Assembly (NCBI GenBank): GCA_040383485.1
Contig: JBEIDK010000136.1
Coordinates: 1 to 8,782 of the forward strand
Direction of reading: 5' to 3'
Source: JBEIDK01 sp040383485
GTDB taxonomy: Bacteria; Bacteroidota; Bacteroidia; UBA4408
DNA length: 8,782 nucleotides
Shown: piece by piece, positions 1-6,566 of the stretch
Layout of the letters: the number at the start of each line of letters is the position of its first letter
Numbering within the stretch: the first letter of the stretch is position 1
The notes under the pieces: model-generated
The model's database searches: none
The model's input: only the letters and a program-made list of their open reading frames with translations
What the model was told of the DNA's origin: nothing
Program-made: the position numbers and the translations under genes

Positions 1-305
1 CTGTGCCATTCAATTTCTATATCATTACTATCTGCAAATTTGCTTAAAGCTGCTTCATAATTTCTCTTTCCTATATAACAAAATGGGCACATAATATCGC
101 TCCATACCTCAACTTTCATTTTGTCATTTTTTTGTTCGTTCGCCATATTTACTTGAATAGTTGAATCGTTATTCGATTTTACTTGACCACAGGCTATAGT
201 AAAGCTGATGCAAGCGCATAGAAAAAACAGATTAATTTTAGTGATGCTAATTGCTTTAAAATAATTATTACTCAAAAATAATTCTAATAACGCTAACCTT
301 ATCAT
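1..305 (-). CDS. DsbA/FrnE-like thioredoxin-fold protein, probable lipoprotein (partial, C-terminus cut by window edge)
   Basis: Only the first 101 codons are in the window. The stretch MKVEVWSDIMCPFCYIGKR, starting at base 119, is the typical beginning of FrnE/DsbA-family thiol-disulfide oxidoreductases, with the CPFC active site at residues 73-76 counted from the ATG at base 305. Family members run to roughly 200-240 residues. Upstream in the same frame is an extra N-terminus with a hydrophobic core (LFFLCACISF) and a Cys followed by Gly-Gln at residue 39. This looks like a lipoprotein signal, although the -3 residue is Thr rather than Leu, so the lipobox is imperfect. The ATG at 303-305 is the only ATG upstream of that signal and overlaps the end of the preceding gene by 38 bases. 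A TTG at 273-275 would give a more usual signal length. Starts at 146 or 119 would give a cytoplasmic form. The overlap and the lack of a terminator suggest cotranscription with the lysyl oxidase gene. The thioredoxin-fold call is firm. The start and location are less sure. Confidence 0.78.
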   Translation of the reverse strand, partial: MIRLALLELFLSNNYFKAISITKINLFFLCACISFTIACGQVKSNNDSTIQVNMANEQKNDKMKVEVWSDIMCPFCYIGKRNYEAALSKFADSNDIEIEWH

Positions 306-513
306 TTGAGCTAAACTTCAGAAAGTAGGTCCCTTTTGATAGATTGCTATTTGTTGGATTAAATTCAAATTTGTAATTACCTGAAGCATGATACCCTGAG
401 GTAATAGTAGAAACTTTACTACCTAAAATATCATATACATCAATATTTACTTCGGCACCATTCACTAATAAATAAGATACATTAGTACTATTATTAAATG
501 GATTTGGAGCAAC
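268..513 (-). CDS. T9SS type A sorting domain of the upstream lysyl oxidase protein, displaced into the -1 frame
   Basis: This frame reads VAPNPFNNSTNVSYLLVN followed by EVNIDVYDILGSKV and ends KGTYFLKFSSNDKVSVIRIIFE. It has the PNPF start, the V-x-I-D-V-Y-D-I-L-G-S-K core and the GTYFLKF strand of a T9SS type A C-terminal sorting domain, which directs proteins across the outer membrane in Bacteroidota and is removed during anchoring or release. It has no credible start of its own; the GTG at 463-465 lies inside the domain. It continues the upstream protein if the ribosome or the true sequence moves by one base near 513-521, giving a product of about 607 residues. The shift could be a sequencing or assembly error in the T5 run, a real inactivating deletion, or programmed -1 frameshifting. 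Domain identity is clear from sequence; the cause of the frame change is not known. Confidence 0.85.
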   Translation of the reverse strand, partial: VAPNPFNNSTNVSYLLVNGAEVNIDVYDILGSKVSTITSGYHASGNYKFEFNPTNSNLSKGTYFLKFSSNDKVSVIRIIFE

Positions 514-2090
514 TTTAAAAAGTTAGTATTATTTATGGTTTCATTAATACCAACAGAATTAATAACTATTGTATCAGTTTTTACAGTTGTTCCGCAAGTA
601 TTCATTGCATAGAAATGTACAATATAAGTTCCGTTAGCACTATAGTTATGTGCAACAATTAAATTGCTGCTATCTGCCGGACTTCCATCACCAAAATCCC
701 ACCAAAAAGCATTGGCCGCAATTGTATCTCCAGCAAATGCACCTGCTTGTACATTTATATTATAATTAAAGTTAGCTGCAGGCAGTGGTTTTTGATCCGT
801 AAGTGCAATAGGCACTGCAACAGCATTATTGGTTTCATCTTGTTCTAAAAACCAATTATCAGGATCAGTAACAGAAACTATATAATAATTACCATTGCAA
901 ATATCACCGAATTGAATGTTTTGTCCTCCCATACCTTGAGAGTAAATATCAAGCTTGCCCACGTAGATTCCTTGGTCAACACCACAACCGGAAACGTTTC
1001 CTAATGGTGCATTTGGTATTGAGTCCATTGTTAAGGTATCATTGTTATTTGCAACACATAATCCTGGATTAGCAGTGCAATCGCCAAGGTTAATTAAACA
1101 AAAACTTTGCTTTGTACCAGTGCCTACTATTGGCCAATTAAGTGGGTTAGGATCATTAGTTGCTTCACGCAAGGTATAATCTGCCCAACTGTCAACGTGT
1201 ATATGACCATGCGTTGGATGATAACTCATTGTACCAGCGTTACGCATATAACTTGTCATAACATTACCATTTTTGTGATAAATTGTTTGCATTACCATTT
1301 GCTTCACCGGCTGGCCATTTGGGCACACTGTTGTTGAACATGGTACCATTGTAGTGCCGCAAAAACAAGTATCAACACCATGAATTTCCATTGGTCCCCA
1401 ACCTATGTTGGGTGTTGCGTTACTCAGTGTAATATAACCAGGATATTCAGTGTGTTGGTCTATAATTATTTGACCACTAGCAGTCATATCAGGTAATAAA
1501 TCACAATCTGTTGAACCATCGGGGCAAAAACAATTATTTACAGCATTAAAACCGCAAGGGCCAGGAGGTGGAAGTGGATCAGTTGGAGGATTATTGCCAA
1601 AAGTTAAAGAAATACTTGTAACCCTACCTGTATCTCCTGCAACCTCATCTTTAACCATCAACTTCCATATTCCATTTGGATTATGTGATGCAGTATTAAA
1701 TAAATTAAGTGAGTATTCAGGATGAAAATTTCCAGTAAAAGGTGCTGTAACCCCAACTGCCGAAATAAAACTATTGGGCGATAATTCTGTAAAACAAGTG
1801 TTGGTATAGTTATTTCCGCCACCACCATTATTGCTCGATAACATAATGCTATCCATTTGAGGAGATATAAGAAACAATTTTAAATCGCCGGTATAAGTAT
1901 GAGTAATATTAAGGCAACTATTTAAAATACCAAACGACATACTCATTGAAGTTGGTAATCCACTTACTGAAACTGGCAAATAGCAATGTGAATTATCGCT
2001 TATTAGAACATTGCCATTAGCTGTAAATGTTTGAGCATAGGTAAAAGTGCTAATTAACAAAGCACATAATATTGTAATTATTTTTTTCAT
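465..2090 (-). CDS. Secreted P-domain / lysyl oxidase-like / PKD protein (T9SS substrate, sorting tail out of frame)
   Basis: Residues 1-20 are a Sec signal peptide (MKKIITILCALLISTFTYAQ). Residues 21-165 match a proprotein-convertase P-domain (THTYTGDLKLFLISP, NPNGIWKLMVKDEVAGD). Residues about 195-430 match the lysyl oxidase family: YHPTHGHIHVD at 290-300 supplies H294, H296 and H298, which align with the copper-binding histidines of human LOX, and K327 (TKQSFCLIN) and Y383 (QGIYVGKLDIY) align with the Lys and Tyr that form the lysine tyrosylquinone cofactor. The domain ends EQDETNN, as in the family. A PKD domain (WWDFGDGS) covers about 437-511. The mature part has 17 cysteines, implying oxidative folding outside the cytoplasm. 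In this frame the protein ends with an unrelated 15-residue tail after NFLK. The normal T9SS sorting domain follows in the -1 frame. Amine oxidase chemistry, perhaps crosslinking surface proteins, is inferred from the conserved residues; the natural substrate is unknown. Confidence 0.87.
   Translation of the reverse strand: MKKIITILCALLISTFTYAQTFTANGNVLISDNSHCYLPVSVSGLPTSMSMSFGILNSCLNITHTYTGDLKLFLISPQMDSIMLSSNNGGGGNNYTNTCFTELSPNSFISAVGVTAPFTGNFHPEYSLNLFNTASHNPNGIWKLMVKDEVAGDTGRVTSISLTFGNNPPTDPLPPPGPCGFNAVNNCFCPDGSTDCDLLPDMTASGQIIIDQHTEYPGYITLSNATPNIGWGPMEIHGVDTCFCGTTMVPCSTTVCPNGQPVKQMVMQTIYHKNGNVMTSYMRNAGTMSYHPTHGHIHVDSWADYTLREATNDPNPLNWPIVGTGTKQSFCLINLGDCTANPGLCVANNNDTLTMDSIPNAPLGNVSGCGVDQGIYVGKLDIYSQGMGGQNIQFGDICNGNYYIVSVTDPDNWFLEQDETNNAVAVPIALTDQKPLPAANFNYNINVQAGAFAGDTIAANAFWWDFGDGSPADSSNLIVAHNYSANGTYIVHFYAMNTCGTTVKTDTIVINSVGINETINNTNFLKLLQIHLIIVLMYLIY
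513..519 (-). other. Candidate -1 slippery heptamer T TTA AAG at the frame switch
   Basis: Read on the minus strand in the zero frame of the lysyl oxidase gene, the codons are AAC TTT TTA AAG. The heptamer T TTA AAG fits X XXY YYZ in the right phase, and a -1 slip here gives NFLKVAPNPF, joining the protein exactly to its T9SS sorting domain. No strong downstream hairpin or pseudoknot was visible. The site also lies in a five-base T run (517-521), so a single missing T is an equally simple or simpler explanation. Confidence 0.4.
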
Positions 2091-2106
2091 TTTTTATATT
2101 TTGTCT

Positions 2107-2114
2107 CAAATGTA
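2107..2114 (-). promoter_or_regulatory. Promoter -7 box (TACATTTG) of the lysyl oxidase gene
   Basis: TACATTTG on the minus strand is a perfect match to the Bacteroidota -7 consensus TAnnTTTG and lies 16 bases upstream of the ATG at 2090. No clear TTG -33 element is present at the usual 17-23 base distance; that region is a T-rich tract. Transcription would start about 8-10 bases before the start codon, giving a very short leader. Confidence 0.5.
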
Positions 2115-2117
2115 AGT

Positions 2118-2154
2118 AAATTCAGATATCGAAAAAATAAAAAAAACTGAATTT
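2118..2154. repeat. Inverted repeat AAATTCAG/CTGAATTT upstream of the lysyl oxidase promoter
   Basis: Perfect 8-base arms at 2118-2125 and 2147-2154 are separated by 21 mostly A/T bases. The repeat begins 3 bases upstream of the -7 box and spans where a -33 element would lie, between the exosortase stop and the lysyl oxidase start. It could be a regulator site or a weak hairpin. In such A/T-rich sequence chance is possible. Confidence 0.35.
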
Positions 2155-2157
2155 TAA

Positions 2158-2685
2158 CTATCCTTTGGTTGATAGTTTGAGTGCCCATAGCATCCAAAGC
2201 ATGAATACGTAGGTGTAAATTAAAAATGTGAAAGTATATGTATGATTAAATTCTAACTTTTCTGGCGCATAATAAGATAATAATGCTAAACCAATAACTC
2301 TCAATAGGTTTAAAATATGAATGCTAATAATACCTAATGGAATAAACCATAATTTCTTAATTATTGGTCCTGGATAAGCCATTACAAAACCAGTAAATAA
2401 GGCAAATAATTCCAAACCATTACAAGGGTAACCTATTAAAACTCCATGTGAGCCATCAATGCCTACAGCTCCCAATCTATCAACATCAGCCGGAAAAGTC
2501 ATCATTTTGTAATTAAACAATTGAAGTATTTTTGCTGTCCACGAAGTGAGGTTATCAATTAAAAAAAAGTCAATAGGACTTTTTTCATGCAGAAATAACC
2601 TGTATGAAATTACCCAAACTAGATAAATTAGTAATGACTTTACAAGAAAAAATAAACCTTTATTTTCTTTTAATTTTTGAAACAT
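2158..2685 (-). CDS. Exosortase/archaeosortase-family transpeptidase (small, XrtF-like size)
   Basis: A 175-residue, very hydrophobic protein with membrane segments near residues 11-30, 84-104, 113-137 and 150-170. It carries the three catalytic landmarks of the exosortase/archaeosortase family in the expected order: Cys88 in GYPCNGLELFALF, Arg129 in HILNLLRVIGL, and His148 in EFNHTYTFTF just before the last membrane helix. Family members are inner-membrane cysteine transpeptidases that recognise a C-terminal tripartite signal and cut or transfer proteins during export. Size and Bacteroidota origin resemble XrtF or related single-domain types, but the subfamily cannot be fixed by eye. No companion sorting-signal protein or exosortase-associated gene is seen nearby. 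It lies downstream of secG on the same strand, separated by a terminator hairpin whose T-run ends right at this start codon, so expression may rely on read-through. The family call is firm; the substrate is unknown. Confidence 0.85.
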   Translation of the reverse strand: MFQKLKENKGLFFLVKSLLIYLVWVISYRLFLHEKSPIDFFLIDNLTSWTAKILQLFNYKMMTFPADVDRLGAVGIDGSHGVLIGYPCNGLELFALFTGFVMAYPGPIIKKLWFIPLGIISIHILNLLRVIGLALLSYYAPEKLEFNHTYTFTFLIYTYVFMLWMLWALKLSTKG

Positions 2686-2714
2686 AAAAAAAAAGCCTCA
2701 CAATGTTATGAGGC
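2686..2714 (-). terminator. Rho-independent terminator of secG
   Basis: On the minus strand, GCCTCA (2709-2714) pairs perfectly with TGAGGC (2695-2700) around an 8-base loop, and nine T's follow (2694-2686). It sits 26 bases past the secG stop codon. The T-run directly abuts the ATG of the exosortase gene. Confidence 0.75.
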
Positions 2715-2740
2715 AAATATCTTAAAAAAAACAATTTCAA

Positions 2741-3070
2741 TTAAGGTTTTTTGTCAGCTGCACCTGGAGGCATATTTTGAACAGGCTTCGGTGCTTTTAC
2801 ATTATCAATTTTATTTCTAAGTTCAGTATCTTTTACAACTGCACCACCACTTTTATATAGAAAGCTAGCAAATATGCTTAATATAACTAACGCAATTGCT
2901 AATCCCCAGGTCACTTTCTCAATTAATTCAGAAGTCTTTTGAACTCCCATAACTTGATTAGATGAAGCGAAGCTACTTGCGATGCCTCCTCCTTTTGAAT
3001 TTTGCACTAACACTACAAGTATTAATAATAAACAAACAATAATAATTAATACAGTTACTAATCCAGCCAT
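2741..3070 (-). CDS. secG: Protein translocase subunit SecG
   Basis: A 109-residue inner-membrane protein with two membrane helices (about residues 3-23 and 52-72). Between them is the SecG signature VLVQNSKGGGIASSF (20-34), followed by the EKVTWGLA start of helix two. SecG is the small non-essential subunit of the SecYEG channel and helps SecA-driven export. The Lys- and Pro-containing C-terminal tail (about 74-109) is longer than the enterobacterial core but common in Bacteroidota. The ATG start gives a normal N-terminus. The gene is divergent from the AddB-like gene and is followed by its own terminator before the exosortase gene. It would carry the signal-peptide proteins encoded downstream, but as a general export component rather than a dedicated partner. 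Confidence 0.95.
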   Translation of the reverse strand: MAGLVTVLIIIVCLLLILVVLVQNSKGGGIASSFASSNQVMGVQKTSELIEKVTWGLAIALVILSIFASFLYKSGGAVVKDTELRNKIDNVKAPKPVQNMPPGAADKKP

Positions 3071-3116
3071 TTTTTTAAATTTTGGGTGGCAAAGAAAGTT
3101 TATTTTTTGTTTATTT

Positions 3117-3124
3117 CAAACTTA
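3117..3124 (-). promoter_or_regulatory. Promoter -7 box (TAAGTTTG) for secG
   Basis: TAAGTTTG on the minus strand matches TAnnTTTG perfectly, 46 bases upstream of the secG ATG in the 95-base divergent intergenic region. No convincing TTG -33 element lies at normal spacing, so support rests on the -7 box and location. Confidence 0.45.
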
Positions 3125-3165
3125 ATTTCACTAATCTTGAAATTTTAGTTTTACAACGGTTACAT

Positions 3166-5970
3166 ATGCAAATATTTTTAAGTTATGCCGCAAGTGTTAT
3201 AGAAAACAGCGTTTACTACAATCGTTGTAAAGTTATATTGCCTTCCAGACGGGCAGCAACCTACTTTAAAAATTTATGCTGGAAAATAAAAGACAATGTT
3301 TTTTCTATTGAGGAGTTTATAATTGATTGTTATAAGCATAAAGGCGAAATTTTAGACACTACTGATGTGCTATTAAATTTTTATGATGCTTTAAGGAATG
3401 AATACAAGCAAGAGGACATAAATTTCGAAGAGTTTGCTTCATGGGCTTTTACTGCTATTGATGATTTTAATGCAATAGACAGTTCGCTTGCTGATGCCAA
3501 AGATTTATATTCCTTTTTAAATGACTCTAAAGCACTAGAACTATGGAACCCTGAGCAACCTGAGCTTACAGAAATTCAAAAAAAATACTTAAGTTTTTTT
3601 AAGTCTCAGTTTAAAAATTATGATATTTTAAATGCACACTTAGAAAGCTTATCAAAAGCTAATATTGGTAAAGCTAACAAATGGCTCTCAAATAATATTC
3701 TTGATGTTATTAATTCTGACATGCTCTTTGTTGTAGGCTTTAATGCATTCAGTAATGCTGAAACATCAATGTTTAAAAAATTAAATAATGCCAATAAATT
3801 AGAATTTATTTGGGATACAGACTCTTTTTATCTAAACGATATAAATCATGAAGCGGGTTATTTTATGCGTGCTAACATGAATACTTTTTACGGCGAAAGT
3901 GATAAATTATTCAATAGAATTATTTCGAATTTTGCCAGCATAGAAAAAAACATACAAATTATTGGAGCTGCTAAAATGGTTCCTCAAGCCAAACTACTTA
4001 ATAAAATACTCAATGATTTGAATTGTGAAGATTGGAGTAATACTGCAATCGTTCTTGCAAATGAAAATATGCTGCCAGTGGTATTAAATTCTTTACCAAA
4101 TAAAATCAAAAATGTTAATGTGTCTATGTCTTACACATTAAAAAATTCTCAATCGGCGCAGTGGATAATAAATTATATCAGTATTTTTTGTTCCATAAAA
4201 AATGAAACTGAAAATAGTTTACGGTATTATTTTAAAACTTTTATCGATTTTTTTTCTCAATCTTTTACATCAAACTACTTCCATTTAAAGTTTGGTATTA
4301 ATGTGCAGGATTGGATTGATATAATTGTCAGGTATAATGCTCCATATTTAAGTAAAAAACAACTATTTAAAATTCTTAAAATTGAAAATGAACAGGTTTC
4401 AGAAACGCTCAATGGTAAACTTTTTATAGAATCAAATCCCTTACAATTGTTTGACGGAATAATATTTTTCTTGAATAGCTACCATGAATTAGTTGATGAA
4501 AACGATACTTTACTTAAAGATGAATTACGTGAAACTATTTTATTTATTGAGCATATAAAGGTTAGATTAAATGAAAACAATAGAGGTAGTGGGTTTACCT
4601 TTAAAACAATAAAAAAGTTTATTGAACAAAGTATAAAATCATTAAATCTTTCTTATAAAGGAGAACCCTTACAAGGTTTACAAATAATGGGTTTGCTTGA
4701 AACTCGTTGCTTGAGTTTTGAAAATTTAATTGTATTAAATTGTAATGAAGGTGTATTGCCAAAATCATTAAATAACAATAGTTATATTCCGTTTGATGTG
4801 CGAAGGACATTTGATTTACCACTACCTAATTATAGTGATTATAATTTCGCTTATAACTTTTATAGGTTATTGCAATATCCAAAAAATATTTATTTGGTTT
4901 ATGATGCAGACTCTGATAGCCTTGGTGGAGGAGAAATGTCTAGGTATATTTCTCAAATAAAACAAGAGCTTAACAATGTAAAATTTGAAGAAAAGATTGC
5001 ATTAGTTGGAGAGCTTAACAATTCAAAAATAAATGAAATATCAATTACAAAAAACGATGAAATATTAAATGATATCAATTACTATTTCGAAACCAAAGGA
5101 CTTACTCCAACTGCAATAAATTGTTACAATTCTTGTACATTAAAATTTTACTTTAAATACATTGCCAAACTTAACGAGTATGAAGACACAAATGAATTTT
5201 TAGGAGCAGATGTTTTAGGTAAGTTGGCACATAGAATTCTTGAAATTTTATATAAGCCATTTATTGGTAAAGTAATTAGTGCCAATCAAATAATATTATT
5301 TGAAAAGTCTCTTTCTGAGGTATCTATTCAAGCTTGCGACGATATAGATATTAAAAACAAAATAGAAGATGGGAAAAATTTATTGGTTATTAATATTGCA
5401 AAAAAATTCGTTAAAAACTTTCTGAAGGCTGAGTACATTGCCATTTTGAACTTCGAAAAAAAGAACCATGTACTCACAGTGTTAAGTCTCGAACACAAAT
5501 TAGAATCAGAAATTTCCATATTAATAAATGGAGAATTAAAAAAAATAAAACTTACTGGATTTGCTGATAGGATTGATAGGGTAGGAGATACCATTAGAAT
5601 TATTGATTACAAAACTGGCAATGTGGATGAAAGAAAACTTAGTGTTGATGATGTGGAAATAGTTTTCGAAAAAACAGAATATGACAAAGCATTACAACTC
5701 CTTCACTATGCATACCTATTTCAATCCGAAAATCCCACAACCAAAAATATACAATCGGGAATAGTAAGCTTTAGAAACTATAAGAAAGGAATTTTAAATT
5801 TAATGATTAATAAGAATAATTTATTAGCCAAGCCTCAATTCGAAGTTTATGAAGAGAATATAACCAAAATGGTGAACGAAATTCTAAACAAAGAAATTAC
5901 AATTAAACAAACGCAAGATTTAGAATTTTGTAAAATATGTAGCTATGCAAAATTATGTAAGCGCGAGTAA
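3166..5970 (+). CDS. AddB-like PD-(D/E)XK nuclease with C-terminal Fe-S cysteines
   Basis: A 934-residue protein resembling the AddB/RecB-like nucleases of Bacteroidota, which process double-strand DNA ends for recombination. The N-terminus (MQIFLSYAA, then KVILPSRRAATYF) follows the family pattern but has no GxxxxGK[ST] Walker A loop. QIMGLLETRCLSFENLIVLN plus CNEGVLP (about 506-532) is the conserved AddB helicase-like block. The nuclease begins LTPTAINCYNSC (646-657), with H689 in KLAHR, D801 in GFADRID, and D814 and K816 in IIDYKTG as the catalytic residues. C657 with C922, C925 and C931 (CKICSYAKLC) forms the expected four-cysteine iron-sulfur set. ATG 3166 was preferred over an in-frame TTG at 3082 because it gives the family-type N-terminus and leaves room for a promoter. 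No AddA-like helicase gene is in the window. The family call is strong; partner and activity are inferred. Confidence 0.85.
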   Translation: MQIFLSYAASVIENSVYYNRCKVILPSRRAATYFKNLCWKIKDNVFSIEEFIIDCYKHKGEILDTTDVLLNFYDALRNEYKQEDINFEEFASWAFTAIDDFNAIDSSLADAKDLYSFLNDSKALELWNPEQPELTEIQKKYLSFFKSQFKNYDILNAHLESLSKANIGKANKWLSNNILDVINSDMLFVVGFNAFSNAETSMFKKLNNANKLEFIWDTDSFYLNDINHEAGYFMRANMNTFYGESDKLFNRIISNFASIEKNIQIIGAAKMVPQAKLLNKILNDLNCEDWSNTAIVLANENMLPVVLNSLPNKIKNVNVSMSYTLKNSQSAQWIINYISIFCSIKNETENSLRYYFKTFIDFFSQSFTSNYFHLKFGINVQDWIDIIVRYNAPYLSKKQLFKILKIENEQVSETLNGKLFIESNPLQLFDGIIFFLNSYHELVDENDTLLKDELRETILFIEHIKVRLNENNRGSGFTFKTIKKFIEQSIKSLNLSYKGEPLQGLQIMGLLETRCLSFENLIVLNCNEGVLPKSLNNNSYIPFDVRRTFDLPLPNYSDYNFAYNFYRLLQYPKNIYLVYDADSDSLGGGEMSRYISQIKQELNNVKFEEKIALVGELNNSKINEISITKNDEILNDINYYFETKGLTPTAINCYNSCTLKFYFKYIAKLNEYEDTNEFLGADVLGKLAHRILEILYKPFIGKVISANQIILFEKSLSEVSIQACDDIDIKNKIEDGKNLLVINIAKKFVKNFLKAEYIAILNFEKKNHVLTVLSLEHKLESEISILINGELKKIKLTGFADRIDRVGDTIRIIDYKTGNVDERKLSVDDVEIVFEKTEYDKALQLLHYAYLFQSENPTTKNIQSGIVSFRNYKKGILNLMINKNNLLAKPQFEVYEENITKMVNEILNKEITIKQTQDLEFCKICSYAKLCKRE

Positions 5971-5976
5971 AGCATT

Positions 5977-6489
5977 CTATTTATTAATATATCTTGTTCT
6001 TACAACATTTATATGATGCTCAAGATGGCCAGCAGTAACAAAAATCAATGCCCTAACCGAAATTGGATAATTGTTTGCTATACCAACCCTACTAAGCTCC
6101 TCAGGTGTAAAGCTTCTAAACAGATGAAGGTTGGCGTGCCTCATCATACTAAACTCATGTGAAATGTCGCGTAAAGTTCTGTTGCCAAAATTAGCAGCAG
6201 CTACATAAACATTCTCATCATAGCCCGGTAATACATTTTCATCTCCTCTTGCAAATCGCATTGCCCTATATCCAAAAACCCGTTCAGCATCTGTAATATG
6301 CCCCATTACTTCTTTCACTGTCCATTTTCCTGGGGCATAGGTGTAGTTTTCATATTCCTCAATATCATAAATAAATGATTGCAAATCTAAAATCTGAGAT
6401 TCTAAAAATTTAATAGCCGACTGTCCTGGCACTAAACTTATATAATGTTTAAAATATTCTGGAAACTCATTGTCTAATGGTCGTCGCAT
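5977..6489 (-). CDS. DinB/YfiT-like putative metal-dependent hydrolase
   Basis: A 170-residue protein of the DinB four-helix superfamily. GKWTVKEVMGHITDAER (54-70) is the characteristic helix with metal ligand H64, and GHLEHHINVVRTRY (154-167) supplies H155 and H159 in an H-x3-H arrangement, so the three-histidine metal site is complete. Members include YfiT-type hydrolases and thiol transferases such as BshA-pathway BstA and mycothiol- or bacillithiol-dependent enzymes. The exact reaction cannot be told from sequence. The ATG at 6487-6489 was chosen over a TTG at 6508-6510 because that TTG lies inside the -7 promoter box. The gene is monocistronic as far as visible and converges on the AddB-like gene with only 6 bases between stop codons, so the two transcripts probably overlap at their 3' ends. 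Confidence 0.88.
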   Translation of the reverse strand: MRRPLDNEFPEYFKHYISLVPGQSAIKFLESQILDLQSFIYDIEEYENYTYAPGKWTVKEVMGHITDAERVFGYRAMRFARGDENVLPGYDENVYVAAANFGNRTLRDISHEFSMMRHANLHLFRSFTPEELSRVGIANNYPISVRALIFVTAGHLEHHINVVRTRYINK

Positions 6490-6507
6490 ATTTGAAAAAT
6501 AGAGTAT

Positions 6508-6536
6508 CAAATTTACATTATTTTTTACATTAGCAA
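6508..6536 (-). promoter_or_regulatory. Promoter of the DinB-like gene (TTG - 18 bp - TAAATTTG)
   Basis: On the minus strand TTG (6534-6536, within TTTTG) is followed after 18 bases by TAAATTTG (6508-6515), a full match to the Bacteroidota -33/-7 pattern. The -7 box is 18 bases from the ATG, giving a leader of roughly 10 bases. It is the clearest promoter in the window and decides the start codon. Confidence 0.65.
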
Positions 6537-6566
6537 AATAAATTTTAAGTTCTATTTAATGTAAGC

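Noticed and set aside
268..465. Independent small gene starting at the GTG at 463-465
   Set aside because: The frame is a T9SS sorting domain that begins upstream of this GTG (VAPNPF...), so it is the displaced tail of the larger protein.
1107..1337. Plus-strand reading frame inside the lysyl oxidase gene, and similar antisense frames at 4619-4822, 5328-5594 and 6728-6910
   Set aside because: Their translations show no recognisable domains, and each lies wholly inside a well-supported gene on the other strand.
2118..2154. Terminator of the exosortase gene
   Set aside because: The stem is A/T-rich with a 21-base loop, and the T-run lies in the loop rather than after the stem, so it is not a typical intrinsic terminator.
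3082..3165. Longer start (TTG at 3082) for the AddB-like gene
   Set aside because: The extra 28 residues do not resemble the family and would cover nearly the whole divergent promoter region; the ATG at 3166 fits family N-termini.
6490..6510. TTG start at 6510 for the DinB-like gene
   Set aside because: It lies within the -7 promoter box, so transcripts would start after it; MRRPLDNEF at 6489 is the normal family start.
6539..6546. TAAATTTT as promoter -7 box of the membrane protein gene
   Set aside because: It misses the final G and has no TTG at a suitable distance; chance matches are frequent in this A/T-rich DNA.
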